Shown here: one piece after another, positions 45,449-56,343 of the stretch
Numbering within the stretch: position 1 is the first letter of the stretch
Layout of the letters: every line of letters begins with the position of its first letter
Assembly (NCBI RefSeq): GCF_022539505.1
Contig: NC_061514.1
Span: forward strand, 342,038,644 to 342,102,643
Direction of reading: 5' to 3'
DNA from: Lolium rigidum
Lineage: Eukaryota; Streptophyta; Magnoliopsida; Poales; Poaceae
DNA: 64,000 nt
Translations under genes and position numbers: made by a program
The notes under the pieces: model-generated
Told to the model about the DNA's origin: nothing
What the model saw: only the letters and a program-made list of their open reading frames with translations
Database searches by the model: none

Positions 45449-46335
45449 ACTAGCTAAAGAGAAAAATGTAGCTAAAGTTTGGACTATTACCACCACTAGC
45501 AATGCTAATGATTCACATGTTGCTGCACCTCCTACTATCAATAATAAAATAATTGGTGTTGACAATGTTTCTACTCCTAGTGCAAAGCGTGCAAAATTAC
45601 CTGAAACTGCTAAAATTGCTCGAAACCGCTCGTGATAAAACCGCTGAAATTTTTTCCAACCTTGGGGATGATAATCCCATTGCTTTAGATTGTAATGATT
45701 TAGATTTTGATGATTTCCACATCTCTGAAGTTATAAAGTTCTTACAAAAACTTGCTAAAAGTCCTAATGCTAGCGCTGTAAACTTGGCTTTCACAAAACA
45801 TATTACAAATGCTCTCATAAAAGCTAGAGAAGATAAACTAAAACTTGAAACTTCTATTCCTAGAAAGCTAGAGGATGGTTGGGAGCCCATCATTAAAATG
45901 AGGGTCAAAGATTTTGATTGTAATGCTTTATGTGATCTTGGTGCAAGTATTCTTGTTATGCCTAAAAAAGTCTATGATATGCTTGACTTGCCACCATTGA
46001 AAAACTGTTATCTGGATGTTAATCTCGCTGATAATGCTAAAAAGAAACCTTTGGGGAGAGTTGATAATGTTCATATTATGGTTAACAATAACCTTGTCCC
46101 CGTTGATTTTGTTGTCTTGGATATTGAATGCAATGCATCTTGCCCCATTATATTGGGAAGACCTTTTCTTCGAACCGTTGGTGCTACTATTGATATGAAG
46201 GAAGGTAGTATTAAATATAAATTTCCTCTCAAGAAAGGTATGGAACACTTCCCTAAAAAGAGAATGAAGTTACCTTTTGATTCTATTATTAGAACAAATT
46301 ATGATGTTGATGCTTCGTCTCTTGATGTTACTTGA
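45449..46335 (+). pseudogene. Gypsy gag C-terminus and protease (partial)
   Basis: Third copy of the Athila-like ORF. It begins mid-gag at the gap. A +1 frameshift lies near 45620 (TGCTCGAAACC), after which one frame runs to the TGA at 46333-46335. The protease has the CDLGAS active-site motif, a DLPPLKNCYLDVNLADN segment and the ILGRPFL motif, uninterrupted here. The cysteine codon near 46130 is intact, in contrast to the stop at 17040 in the second copy. No pol domains follow. Confidence 0.87.
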
Positions 46336-48913
46336 TATACACTTTCTGCGCCTGAAAGGCGTTAAAGAAAAGCGCTTATGGGAGACAATCCATGTTTTTA
46401 CTACAGTATTTTTGTTTTATATTTGAGTCTTGGAAGTTGTTTACTACTGTAGCAACCTCTCCTTATCTTAGTTTTGAGTTTTGTTGTGCCAAGTAAAGTC
46501 TTTGATAGTAAAGTGAATACTAGATTTGGATTACTGCGCAGAAACAGATTTCTTTGCTGTCACGAATCTGGGTCTAATTCTCTGTAGGTAACTCAGAAAA
46601 TTATGCCAATTTACATGAGTGATCCTCAGATATGTACGCAACTTTCATTAAATTTGGGCATTTTCATTTGAGGAAGTCTGGTGCCTTAATAAAATCCATC
46701 TTTACGGACTGTTCTGTTTTGACAGATTCTGCCTTTTATTTTGCATTGCCTCTTTTGCTATGTTGGATGAATTTCTTTGATCCATTAATGTCTAGTAGCT
46801 TTATGCAATGTCCAGAAGTGTTAAGAATGATTGTGTCACCTCTGAACATGTTAATTTTTATTGTGCACTAACCCTCTAATGAGTTGTTTCGAGTTTGGTG
46901 TGGAGGAAGTTTTCAAGGATCAAGAGAGGAGTATGATGCAATATGATCAAGGAGAGTGAAAGCTCTAAGCTTGGGGATGCCCCGGTGGTTCACCCCTGCA
47001 TATTCTAAGAAGACTCAAGCGTCTAAGCTTGGGGATGCCCAAGGCATCCCCTTCTTCATCGACAACATTATCAGGTTCCTCCCCTGAAACTATATTTTTA
47101 TTCCGTCACATCTTATGCACTTTGCTTGGAGCGTCGGTTTGTTTTTGTTTTTGTTTTGTTTGAATAAAATGGATCCTAGCATTTGTATGGTAGAGAGACA
47201 CGCTCCGCTGTAGCATATGGACAAGTATGTCCTTAGGCTTTACTCATAGTATTCATGGCGAAGTTTCTTCTTCGTTAAATTGTTATGTGGTTGGAATTGG
47301 AAAATGCTACATGTAGTAATTCTAAAATGTCTTGGATAATTTGATACTTGGCAATTGTTGTGCTCATGTTTAAGCTCTTGCATCATATACTTTGCACCCA
47401 TTAATGAAGAAACACTTAGAGCTTGCTAATTTGGTTTGCATATTTGGTTTCTCTAAAGTCTAGATAATATCTAGTATTGAGTTTTGAACAACAAGGAAGA
47501 CGGTGTAGAGTTTTATAATGTTTACAATATGTTTTTTATGTGAGTTTTGCTGCACCGTTCATCCTTGTGTTTGTTTCAAATAACCTTGCTAGCCTAAACC
47601 TTGTATCGAGAGGGAATACTTCTCATGCATCCAAAATCCTTGAGCCAACCACTATGCCATTTGTGTCCACCATACCTACCTACTACATGGTATTTATCCG
47701 CCATTCCAAAGTAAATTGCTTGAGTGCTACCTTTAAAATTCCATCATTCACCTTTGCAATATATAGCTCATGGGACAAATAGCTTAAAAACTATTGTGAT
47801 ATTGAATATGTACTTATGCACTTTATCTCTTATTAAGTTGCTTGTTGTGCGATAACCATGTTTCAGGGACGCCATCAACTACCCTTTGTTGAATATCATG
47901 TGAGTTGCTATGCATGTCCGTCTTGTCTGAAGTAAGAGAGATCTACCACCTTTATGGTTGGAGCATACATATTGTTAGAGAAGAACATTGGGCCGCTAAC
48001 TAAAGCCATGATTCACGGTGGAAGTTTCAGTTTTGGACATATATCCTCAATCTCATATGAGAATAATAATTGCTGCCACATGCTTATGCATTAAAGAGGA
48101 GTCCATTATCTGTTGTCCATGTTGTCCCGGTATGGATGTCTAAGTTGAGAATAATCAAAAGCGAGAAATCCAAAATGCGAGCTTTCTCCTTAGACCTTGG
48201 TACAGGCGGCATGGAGGTACCCCATTGTGACACTTGGTTAAAACATGTGTATTGCGATGATCCGGTAGTCCAAGCTAATTAGGACAAGGTGCGGGCACTA
48301 TTAGTATACTATGCATGAGGCTTGCAACTTGTAAGATATAATTTACATAACTCATATGCTTTATTACTACCGTTGACAAAATTGTTTCATGTTTTCAAAA
48401 TAAAAGCTCTAGCACAAATATAGCAATCGATGCTTTCCTCTTTGAAGGACCATTATTTTTACTTTTATGTTGAGTCGGTTCACCTATCTCTCTCCACCTC
48501 AAGAAGCAAACACTTGTGTGAACTGTGCATTGATTCCTACATACTTGCATATTGCACTTGTTATATTACTCTATGTTGACAATTATCCATGAGATACACA
48601 TGTTACAAGTTGAAAGCAACCGCTGAAACTTAATCTTCCTTTGTGTTGCTTCAATACCTTTACTTTGATTTATTGCTTTATGAGTTAACTCTTATGCAAG
48701 ACTTATTGATGCTTGTCTTGAAGTACTATTCATGAAAAGTCTTTGCTTTATGATTCACTTGTTTACTCATGTCATTACCATTGTTTTGATCGCTGCATTC
48801 ATTACATATGCTTACAAATAGTATGATCAAGGTTATGATGGCATGTCACTTCAGAAATTATCTTTGTTATCGTTTTACTTGCTCGGGACGAGCAGAACTA
48901 AGCTTGGGGATGC
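46336..48913 (+). mobile_element. Gypsy 3' non-coding internal region
   Basis: Collinear with 17247-19857. It includes the AAGCGCTTATGGGAGAC motif after the stop, two PPT-like CTAAGCTTGGGGATGCC words (about 46965 and 47024), the stem-loop at 47031-47051, and the final CTAAGCTTGGGGATGC before the LTR. There is no conserved ORF. Confidence 0.8.
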
Positions 48914-50605
48914 TGATACGTCTCCGACGTATCGATAATTTCTTATGTTCCATGCCACATTATTGATGATATCTACATGTTTTATGCACACTTTATGTCA
49001 TATTCGTGCATTTTATGGAACTAACCTATTAACAAGATGCCGAAGAGCCGATTCTTGTTTTCTGCTGTTTTTGGTTTCAGAAATCCTAGTAACGAAATAT
49101 TCTCGGAATTGGACGAAATCAACGCCCAGGGTCCTATTTTGCCACGAAGCTTCCAGAAGACCGAAGAGGAGTCGAAGTGGGGCCACGAGGCGCCACCACA
49201 CTAGGGCGGCGCGGCCCAGCCCCTGGCCGCGCCGACCTAGGGTGTGGGGCCCTCGTGTGGCCCCCCGCGTTGCCCTTCCGCCTACTTAAAGCCTCCGTCG
49301 CGAAACCCCCAGTACCGAGAGCCACGATACGGAAAACCTTCCAGAGACGCCGCCGCCGCCAATCCCATCTCGGGGGATTCTGGGAGATCTCCTCCGGCAC
49401 CCTGCCGGAGAGGGGATTCATCTCCCGGAGGACTCTTCACCGCCATGGTCGCCTCCGGAGTGATGAGTGAGTAGTTCACCCTTGGACTATGGGTCCATAG
49501 CAGTAGCTAGATGGTTGTCTTCTCCTCATTGTGCTTCATTGTTGGATCTTGTGAGCTGCCTAACATGATCAAGATCATCTATCTGTAATTCTATATGTTG
49601 TGTTTGTCGGGATCCGATGGATAGATAATACTATGTTATGTTAATTATCAAGTTATTACCTATGTGTTGTTTATGATCTTGCATGCTCTCCGTTATTAGT
49701 AGAGGCTCTGGCCAAGTTTTTGCTCTTAACTCCAAGAGGGAATATTTATGCTCGATAGTGGGTTCATGCCTCCATTGATATCCGGGACGGTGACGAGAAA
49801 GTTCTAAGGTTGTGGATGTGCTTGTTGCCACTAGGGATAAAACATTGATGCTATGTCTAAGGATGTAGTTGTTGATTACACTACGCACCATACTTAATGC
49901 AATTGTCCGTTGTTTAGCAACTTAATACTTGGAAGGGGTTCGGATGATAACCTGAAGGTGGAATTTTTAGGCATAGATGCGAATTTGGATGGCGGTCTAT
50001 GTACTTTGTCGTAATGCCCAATTAAATCTCACTATATTTATCATGACATGTATGTGCATTGTTATGCCCTCTCTATTTGTCAATTGCCCGACTGTAATTT
50101 GTTCACCCAACATGCTTTTATCTTATGGGAGAGACACCTCTAGTGAACTGTGGACCCCGGTCCATTCTTTTATACTTGAAATACAAATCTGCCGCAATAC
50201 TTGTTTTTACTTGTTTTCTTGCAAACAATCATCTTCCACACAATACGGTTAATCCTTTGTTACAGCAAGCCGGTGAGATTGACAACCTCACTTGTTTCGT
50301 TGGGGCAAAGTACTTTGGTTGTGTTGTGCAGGTTCCACATTGGCGCCGGAATCTCCGGTGTTGCGCCGCACTACATCCCGCCGCCATCAACCTTCAACGT
50401 GCTTCTTGGCTCCTCCTGGTTCGATAAACCTTGGTTTCTTTCCGAGGGAAAACTTGCTGCTGTGCGCATCATACCTTCCTCTTGGGGTTCCCAACGAACG
50501 TGTGAGTTACACGCCATCAAGCTCTTTTTCTGGCGCCGTTGCCGGGGAACGAAGAAAAGTTACACCACAAAGATTTCTAACTCCCACGTCAACTACACGC
50601 CAGCA
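48914..50605 (+). repeat. Gypsy LTR subfamily A, 3' LTR with PBS-containing extension
   Basis: It starts TGATACGTCTCCGACG after the PPT. The usual LTR end TACACGCCATCA falls at 50519, but the element continues through a perfect tRNA-Asp PBS (TGGCGCCGTTGCCGGGGA, about 50532-50549) to ACGCCAGCA at 50605. There it meets copia LTR sequence beginning GCTAG (50606-50610). Either the LTR is extended at its 3' end by 86 bp, or a fragment of a second element's leader remains. The copia sequence resumes in register, so 50605 is a real insertion boundary. Confidence 0.75.
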
Positions 50606-51755
50606 GCTAGTAACAAGCTCAAGAACCTCTCGCAGAGAAACACCAAGAAGCAATAGGGATATGCAAAGTATGCAAAGGATTGAGCTCCCTAAGACGATGC
50701 GATCAAGGTACCCAACCGAAAGCCCCTCTTGATATTGTGGCTATCTTTCCTATAATCCGGTCTCCCAACAACGACATTGAGACCGGTAAAAGGAAAACCT
50801 AGCAAGACCATACCTTTGCCTTGCACATCCCGCTTGATCTCGATGATAGCTCTTCAAGCTCCACTCAAGCCGGAATGCCTCACTTGATCATTGTTGCTTC
50901 GTGAAGACTCACAAATGCTCCCCCATACACCATGATGGGAAAGCTCCATTGATGCACATCTTCACATGTCCATTATCGCCAAAATGGACGGCAAGCTTCA
51001 AGCATATGATCCTCTTGAGATGCTCAATCTTGAACTTGCCCAACTCAACCTTGATGACGATCACCACTTGACGTCATCCTCTCATGGGCTATATGAGATC
51101 TCACTTTTGATGCATGCCCATGGAAAGATACCTAACCCACATAGACAACACAAGGGAACATATATGATGGGTTAGTTCATAAAGCATAATTGACACGGCT
51201 TACCATACTACATGACTTCTCGTGGCACATTCTTCATGCTTCATGTGTTGACCAAACTTGAATCTATTCTTCACTCTTTGTATTGGTCAACATTGTATCT
51301 TCTCATGCTCTATCATACTATCTTGAGGTGTATATAGAATTCTTCATTTGCTTGCATGCTCTAAATCTTAGTCAACCATAGCTCAACTTATGAGACTATC
51401 ATGACACCGACTTAGAGCCGTAACTTGAACTCTTCACTTGGAATCAAGCACTCAAGATCTTGATCATTCATTGCTTATCACATAAGCTAGAGCATGGCTA
51501 ATATTGAGTTCCACATAAGAACTCCATCTTCATTTCTTCTTCTTGATCATATCACATATATATCTTCAAATCGATGATCTTGATGCCAATACACAAGGTA
51601 TATCTTTATCTTCATGGCATCCATACTTGAATCCAATACATGGACTACAAGTAGTACCTATGGAATATTCCTTCATATAAACTCAATGAAAACATTAGTC
51701 CATATGGGTTGTCACTAATTACCAAAACCACACATAGGGGCAATATACCCTTACA
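50606..51755 (-). repeat. Copia (Sirevirus-like) LTR, 5' part of inner copy
   Basis: On the minus strand it starts TGTAAGGGTATATTGCCCC at 51755 and is collinear with 22437 to about 23580 of the plus-strand LTR. It is cut at 50606 by the gypsy element. It is preceded (minus strand) by ACATC (51756-51760). The remaining 3' part of this LTR is not present in the window. The open frame at 50966-51175 recurs in the plus copy (as 23009-23218) and is LTR sequence. Confidence 0.87.
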
Positions 51756-51760
51756 GATGT

Positions 51761-52200
51761 ACATCTTCACATGTCCATTATCATCAAATGGATGGCAAGC
51801 TTCAAGCATATGATCCTCTCGAGATGCTCAACTTGAACTTGCCCCAACTCAACCTTGATGACGATCACCACTTGCCGTCATCCTCTCATGGGCATACCAC
51901 ATGACTTCATGTGGCACATTATTCACGCTTCATGTGTTGACCAAACTTGAATCTATTCTTCACTCTCTGTATTGGTCAACCTTGTATCTTCTCATGCTCT
52001 ATCATACTATCTTGATCGATGATCTCGATGCCAATACACAAGGTGTATCTTTATCTTCATGGCATCCATACTTGAATCCAACACATGGAATACAAGTAGA
52101 ACCTATGGAATATTCCTTCATATAAACTCAATGAAAACATTAGTCCATAGGGGTTGTCATTAATTACCAAAACCACACATAGGGGCAATATACCCTTACA
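51761..52200 (-). repeat. Copia LTR, 5' part of outer copy
   Basis: On the minus strand it starts TGTAAGGGTATATTGCCCC at 52200, is preceded by ACCGT (52201-52205) and stops at GTGAAGATGT next to the ACATC duplication. Compared with the inner LTR it has lost several hundred bases in internal deletions. Its continuation is 24997-26962. Confidence 0.85.
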
Positions 52201-52205
52201 ACGGT

Positions 52206-53230
52206 ATTTCAGCACTAGCAGCAACAATACAACCACCACCAGGACAACACTTGAACTCCAGTCTCTCCAAAAGCGATGCCTCCAAGAAGGGAACAGTGCA
52301 TAAGCACTGTTGTCACCTGATCAAAAGATCTTAGGTTTTCACCCTGAAGATAGTCCCCGCTCTCAAAACAATGTCTTCAACAAGAGCATTGCCAGGCACA
52401 ACCAATTAAGGCCAGACCTTGGATTTTCACCCTGAGAGGTAAGACTCTGAACTTCAACTGTGCTGTCGTCCCCACTTACATACTGCTGCTGCAACATCCA
52501 GAACACCAAGCAAGTCCATCAACATCACGGAGACTCGAACCTCCATTGCTAGTCCCCCAATCTAGCCTTCATGATATTCTCTAGCTCTGATTACACCATG
52601 GACCAGAAAGTCATCTGATGGCAATGGTAACATAGAACAGAGCTTCGTGCCGCTCCCTCCAGAACCAAACGGCCGGAATAAAAGCATAGGTGCGCACGAC
52701 CGAATATATACCACCCGATCTAGCAAACTCCAGGCATAAGGTTCACTATTACATTCGCCAGCGGAGCCTTCCGAAACTCGTCACTCTGGCCAGATGAAGA
52801 AGTACGGGCCTCAGGAAAGACCACCATCTTCGCAAAAGATGAACCCTAGGACAGACACCTTTATTGAAGCCAAGCAAGCAGCCCCCACACCACCCGCCGG
52901 AACCTGCAAGATCCACCGCATGGCTGCGAGGGGCCATCGAAACCTTCTAGCCCTCCAAGGGAAACTACCTTGATATTCCCCGCCTCAGTCGGCACCATGA
53001 TCATGGCGTTGTACCCGATGAAGCCAAGGTCGACGAGGCAGCGCTTCACAACGCGACTCCTCAAAACCACATAGGCTGAGATTGTTGGTCGCGCGTGACA
53101 GATCCCCTCGGATCCAGAGGTCTAGGAGCGCCCTATGCTTTTCCTTGAAGACCAGCAACGATCTCGAACTTAGGAAGCCGACGGAACAGTAGACGATGTC
53201 TAGGAGGAACGATATATACCTTACATGATG
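52206..53230 (-). mobile_element. LINE-like sequence interrupted by the outer copia LTR
   Basis: Read on the minus strand, it ends with a GT-rich stretch (GTTGTATTGTTGCTGCTAG) right at the ACCGT flank and joins naturally to the LINE terminus at 26968-27113. Two overlapping minus-strand open frames (52749-52937 and 52861-53070) are short and unrecognised. The upstream limit is uncertain and no reverse transcriptase motif was seen. Confidence 0.5.
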
Positions 53231-53642
53231 AAGCCAGGTGTATTAGTAGATACGTTGCCTCAATGGTAAGTGAATTGGGCATTGGGACCCGCACGCACCC
53301 TGTGGTCGGGACTTTCTTGAGAACAATGTGGAACTCTAGATCAACCGTCCTTACAAAAAAAAACTAATGCCATGAATTGTGGCATGTTCTATGAGATGTA
53401 ATCACGTAAATTTTCTCGAAAGATACCAGCTGATGTTGCACTCCTAGAAAAATGCATGTTTTTAGATGAGATTTGAGTGAGTGCGTGCATGTGTGTGTGC
53501 GTGAAAAGTTATCGATGAATGTAAAACAACAATACTTTTGCACAACTTTACTACTATCCATGAAAAATTATCTCCTTTCAATTCCTCCACACTCCAGCCT
53601 AGGCCATGTCACAAAACTAATAGGAGAAGCCATGGTGATATA
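53231..53642. other. Intergenic with a possible small poly(A) retroposon
   Basis: An A-run at 53352-53360 ends a stretch (from about 53235) containing GTTGCCTCAATGG, vaguely like a tRNA-derived A box. No flanking duplication was found, so I do not call a SINE. Nothing else is recognised. Confidence 0.3.
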
Positions 53643-53765
53643 CTCCCTGTGTTCCATGGAACATATTGGAAGTTTATCTAGATTCAGACGTATCTAAATA
53701 CTAGTTAGTGGCTAGATACATTAACTTAAGATAAACTTCTAACATGTTTCATGAGACAGAGGAAG
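53643..53765. mobile_element. Stowaway-like MITE
   Basis: The 123-bp element begins CTCCCTGTGTTCCATGGAAC and ends GTTTCATGAGACAGAGGAAG. The termini are imperfect inverted repeats and TA flanks both sides (53641-53642 and 53766-53767). Internal AAGTTTATCT and AGATAAACTT are also inverted copies. Confidence 0.75.
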
Positions 53766-54031
53766 TATATGTTTTCGTACGCTAAGCAAAAGTTCACTTT
53801 GGACACAGCGGTACACCTGGCTTGGTAATCAGGAGTAGCTAACAGTTATTGCTAAAATATTGTCGATAACTTCACATGGATGCTCTTGATGACATGACTG
53901 AGAGAGATGACAGTGCCAGCCTAACTGTCTCCATGTAGTGATAGCCTTGATATTTTTCGAATTAAAACAAACGAAATGAAACCAATGAAATGATCATCTA
54001 TGCCTTCGTCTAATATATACCGCTCTAAGAA

Positions 54032-54136
54032 GTGAGGCTAGTTCACTTGGTTAGGGAAGTGGATCTGTGAATGTATAACCCAGCCATCTAGATTCAAATA
54101 CCCAAGAACATGGATTTAGGTTTTTTTTTTTAAATG
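54032..54136 (+). mobile_element. tRNA-derived SINE (Au-like)
   Basis: The sequence GAGGCTAGTTCACTTGGTTA resembles a pol III A box, and GATTCAAATACC about 35 bp on resembles a B box. It ends in a T-run (54120-54131), a trait of the plant Au SINE. Imperfect flanking duplications TACCGCTCTAAGAA (54018-54031) and TACTGCTCTGAATA (54137-54150) match at most positions. Family assignment is tentative. Confidence 0.5.
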
Positions 54137-54723
54137 TACTGCTCTGAATATAAGAAATCTTTGAAGCAAGGAACATGATCTCACTAACTATAGCGACCAT
54201 AACAGGGTGATACCTACCGATAACTATAATAGATTTATGACATGACTTGAGATAACATAGTCTGTATACATGATGATTGCGCCAACTTCTCAAGAGAAGA
54301 CTGATGGAGACAATCGGACAAGGACAATGAATTAAAGGAAACTCTGGTTTCTTCTAATATATTACGAGAGACACATGTGAACATACACACATTCAGTAAG
54401 ACACACTCGCGTGAGCGCTCTTACAACGCACACCTGCATCCTAGCAGAGTTCTAGGATAAATATTAGCAACAAGATTTGAACACATATGCCTAAAGTGGA
54501 TAGAGGTAATATACTAATATTGTCTTTTGCACACACCTTTTCATAGATAAATGTAGGAGACATGTGAGCCTGCTTAGGTAAGCTGGACTGTTGGCGTGCA
54601 TTAAGCGTCAAAACTATATTGGCATCTACTATGTTCTCTTCTCCGCGAGTCCACAACCCATCCATAATCCATTAGGCTATTCACGTCACGAGGCGGAGAG
54701 TTGCAAACCATGCTGCTTACTAC

Positions 54724-54870
54724 TCCCTCCGTTCACTAATATAATATTTTTTAGTTTTTTGTAGATTCATTTATTTTAGTACGTACCTAGTCTACTTTTA
54801 ATATGTGGATTCATTATGGTGTATACCTAATTCACTTTGAAGTATCTAGTACATTGTCTCAATCAACAAA
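54724..54870. mobile_element. Possible decayed MITE
   Basis: CTCCCTCCGTTCAC at 54724 is a typical Stowaway left terminus, preceded by TA. A matching right end could not be found within about 150-250 bp, so the element is truncated or decayed. Confidence 0.35.
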
Positions 54871-56343
54871 CATCCCATGTGCCGTGTTGGTTTTTCAGTA
54901 TAACCGAACGAAGCTTGGTTGTCTGAAACCGTTGATGTTGCAAGACTGACACAAAAAAAAGAGTTCTAAAGATAAATCATCGATGATGATATACTGAGGT
55001 AAAGTGTGATGTGATCTCATAGTCACAAAACATAGGGAATTACTCTCTAAGGTCACAGAGGACGATGCTTTAGAGTTTAGATATGAACACGGGTTACACC
55101 ATGCAACTTTGACTTTCACCTTTGGTATTCACATAAACGACTTCATGATAATAATGATGCTACGAAAGCATGTTTTCTAGTAGTAACAATTATGTGGTAC
55201 CGTTTTCACCTGGTAGATCTAAGCAGGCTTTATTTTATATATATACAAGACAAACTATTGAAGTTAGGGATTGGGATCCCAACTTGATGACTAGTTGCCT
55301 TGTCAGTGGATAGGTGCTAGGACTATTAAGGACTCGGCTGCTACAGATAGATGCTGCTGCTACTACTATTACTAGCATAATAATCCTGCAGTCGCTATCA
55401 GCTGCACCTTCTTCTCAGTTCCCCTCCTCTGCTGCCGTCGCCCTCTTCAACCCACACCTAGCTCCATCGACTAGGAATTAGTGAGCACGAGACGCCGGTG
55501 CATGTAGACGTTTGCGTCGCGAGCAGCGACTAGTCTAGACTGGATACGGCTAATCACCGACTACGCGGTTGGGCCATTGACTTCGAACCGAAACGCCAGG
55601 GAAATTACAATCTTCCAAAACGAGCAGATATTAGTGATGGCGATAGCATTCACATGCTACGTCGAGTTACAGTAGATCTGGCCCAGGTCGATGCTGCCGT
55701 GTCGGCCAGGAAAGACCACTTCAAATGGTCCCGTGCCCACCCAGGTTTCTCCAACCACAAACACGACAACTAGCAAAAGAGAAGATACAAAAGGACCATG
55801 TAAGTCCAAGAGAGTGTTGCTCCTCATCCTCTCATGTTTTTTCCGAATATAAATGCCACCTCTCGTCCACAGCAGTTAAAGGCTAAGGCATCAAACAGAT
55901 AATGAAATTTTGGCAGCATTCAGATGATAGATTCCAAGAAGCTGTGTTTACAATCGGTTTTTCCAAATCATCCATGAGAGATGTAGACCGTTCATTGGTA
56001 CGGATACTGTTCAATCACCTATGTGAATGAGGCTCAAGCCCAAATCAGCCACCGAAATATATAGGAGAATACTACTACAAGCATTCAAAAAGGAAAATAT
56101 TTCCACCATGTGCTCCATTCCGAGAGGGCAGACAATCAAATGTATTGCTTGCACAGGATAAACATGGAGAAAGTTCCTAGCTAATGCGAGGTGTATATGT
56201 TGAAATGCCACAAAAAATCAGCAATAAATAAGTACTGAAAAACTCCTATTATTTGTAATCCAGAATTCCTGATGGGCCTTTCAGTCTTTCTTGGTCCATG
56301 TATACCAACCTTCATATGGAATACCGATCTACCATGGCAACAC
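54871..56343. other. Intergenic and probable 3' UTR of the minus-strand chaperone gene
   Basis: No gene is recognised here. Short open frames at 54895-55119 (minus) and 56011-56211 (minus) have no supporting features. The last few hundred bases before 56344 should include the 3' UTR of the gene on the minus strand. A CTG/CTA-rich patch lies near 55345-55440. Confidence 0.5.

Noticed and set aside
6065..46000. Simple closure: contig 1 gag and contig 3 gag-protease as one continuous element
   Set aside because: Their overlapping gag segments (about 5830-6064 and 45449-45680) differ by several percent, with different indels, and the flanks GTGCC and GCTAG do not match, so they are separate copies.
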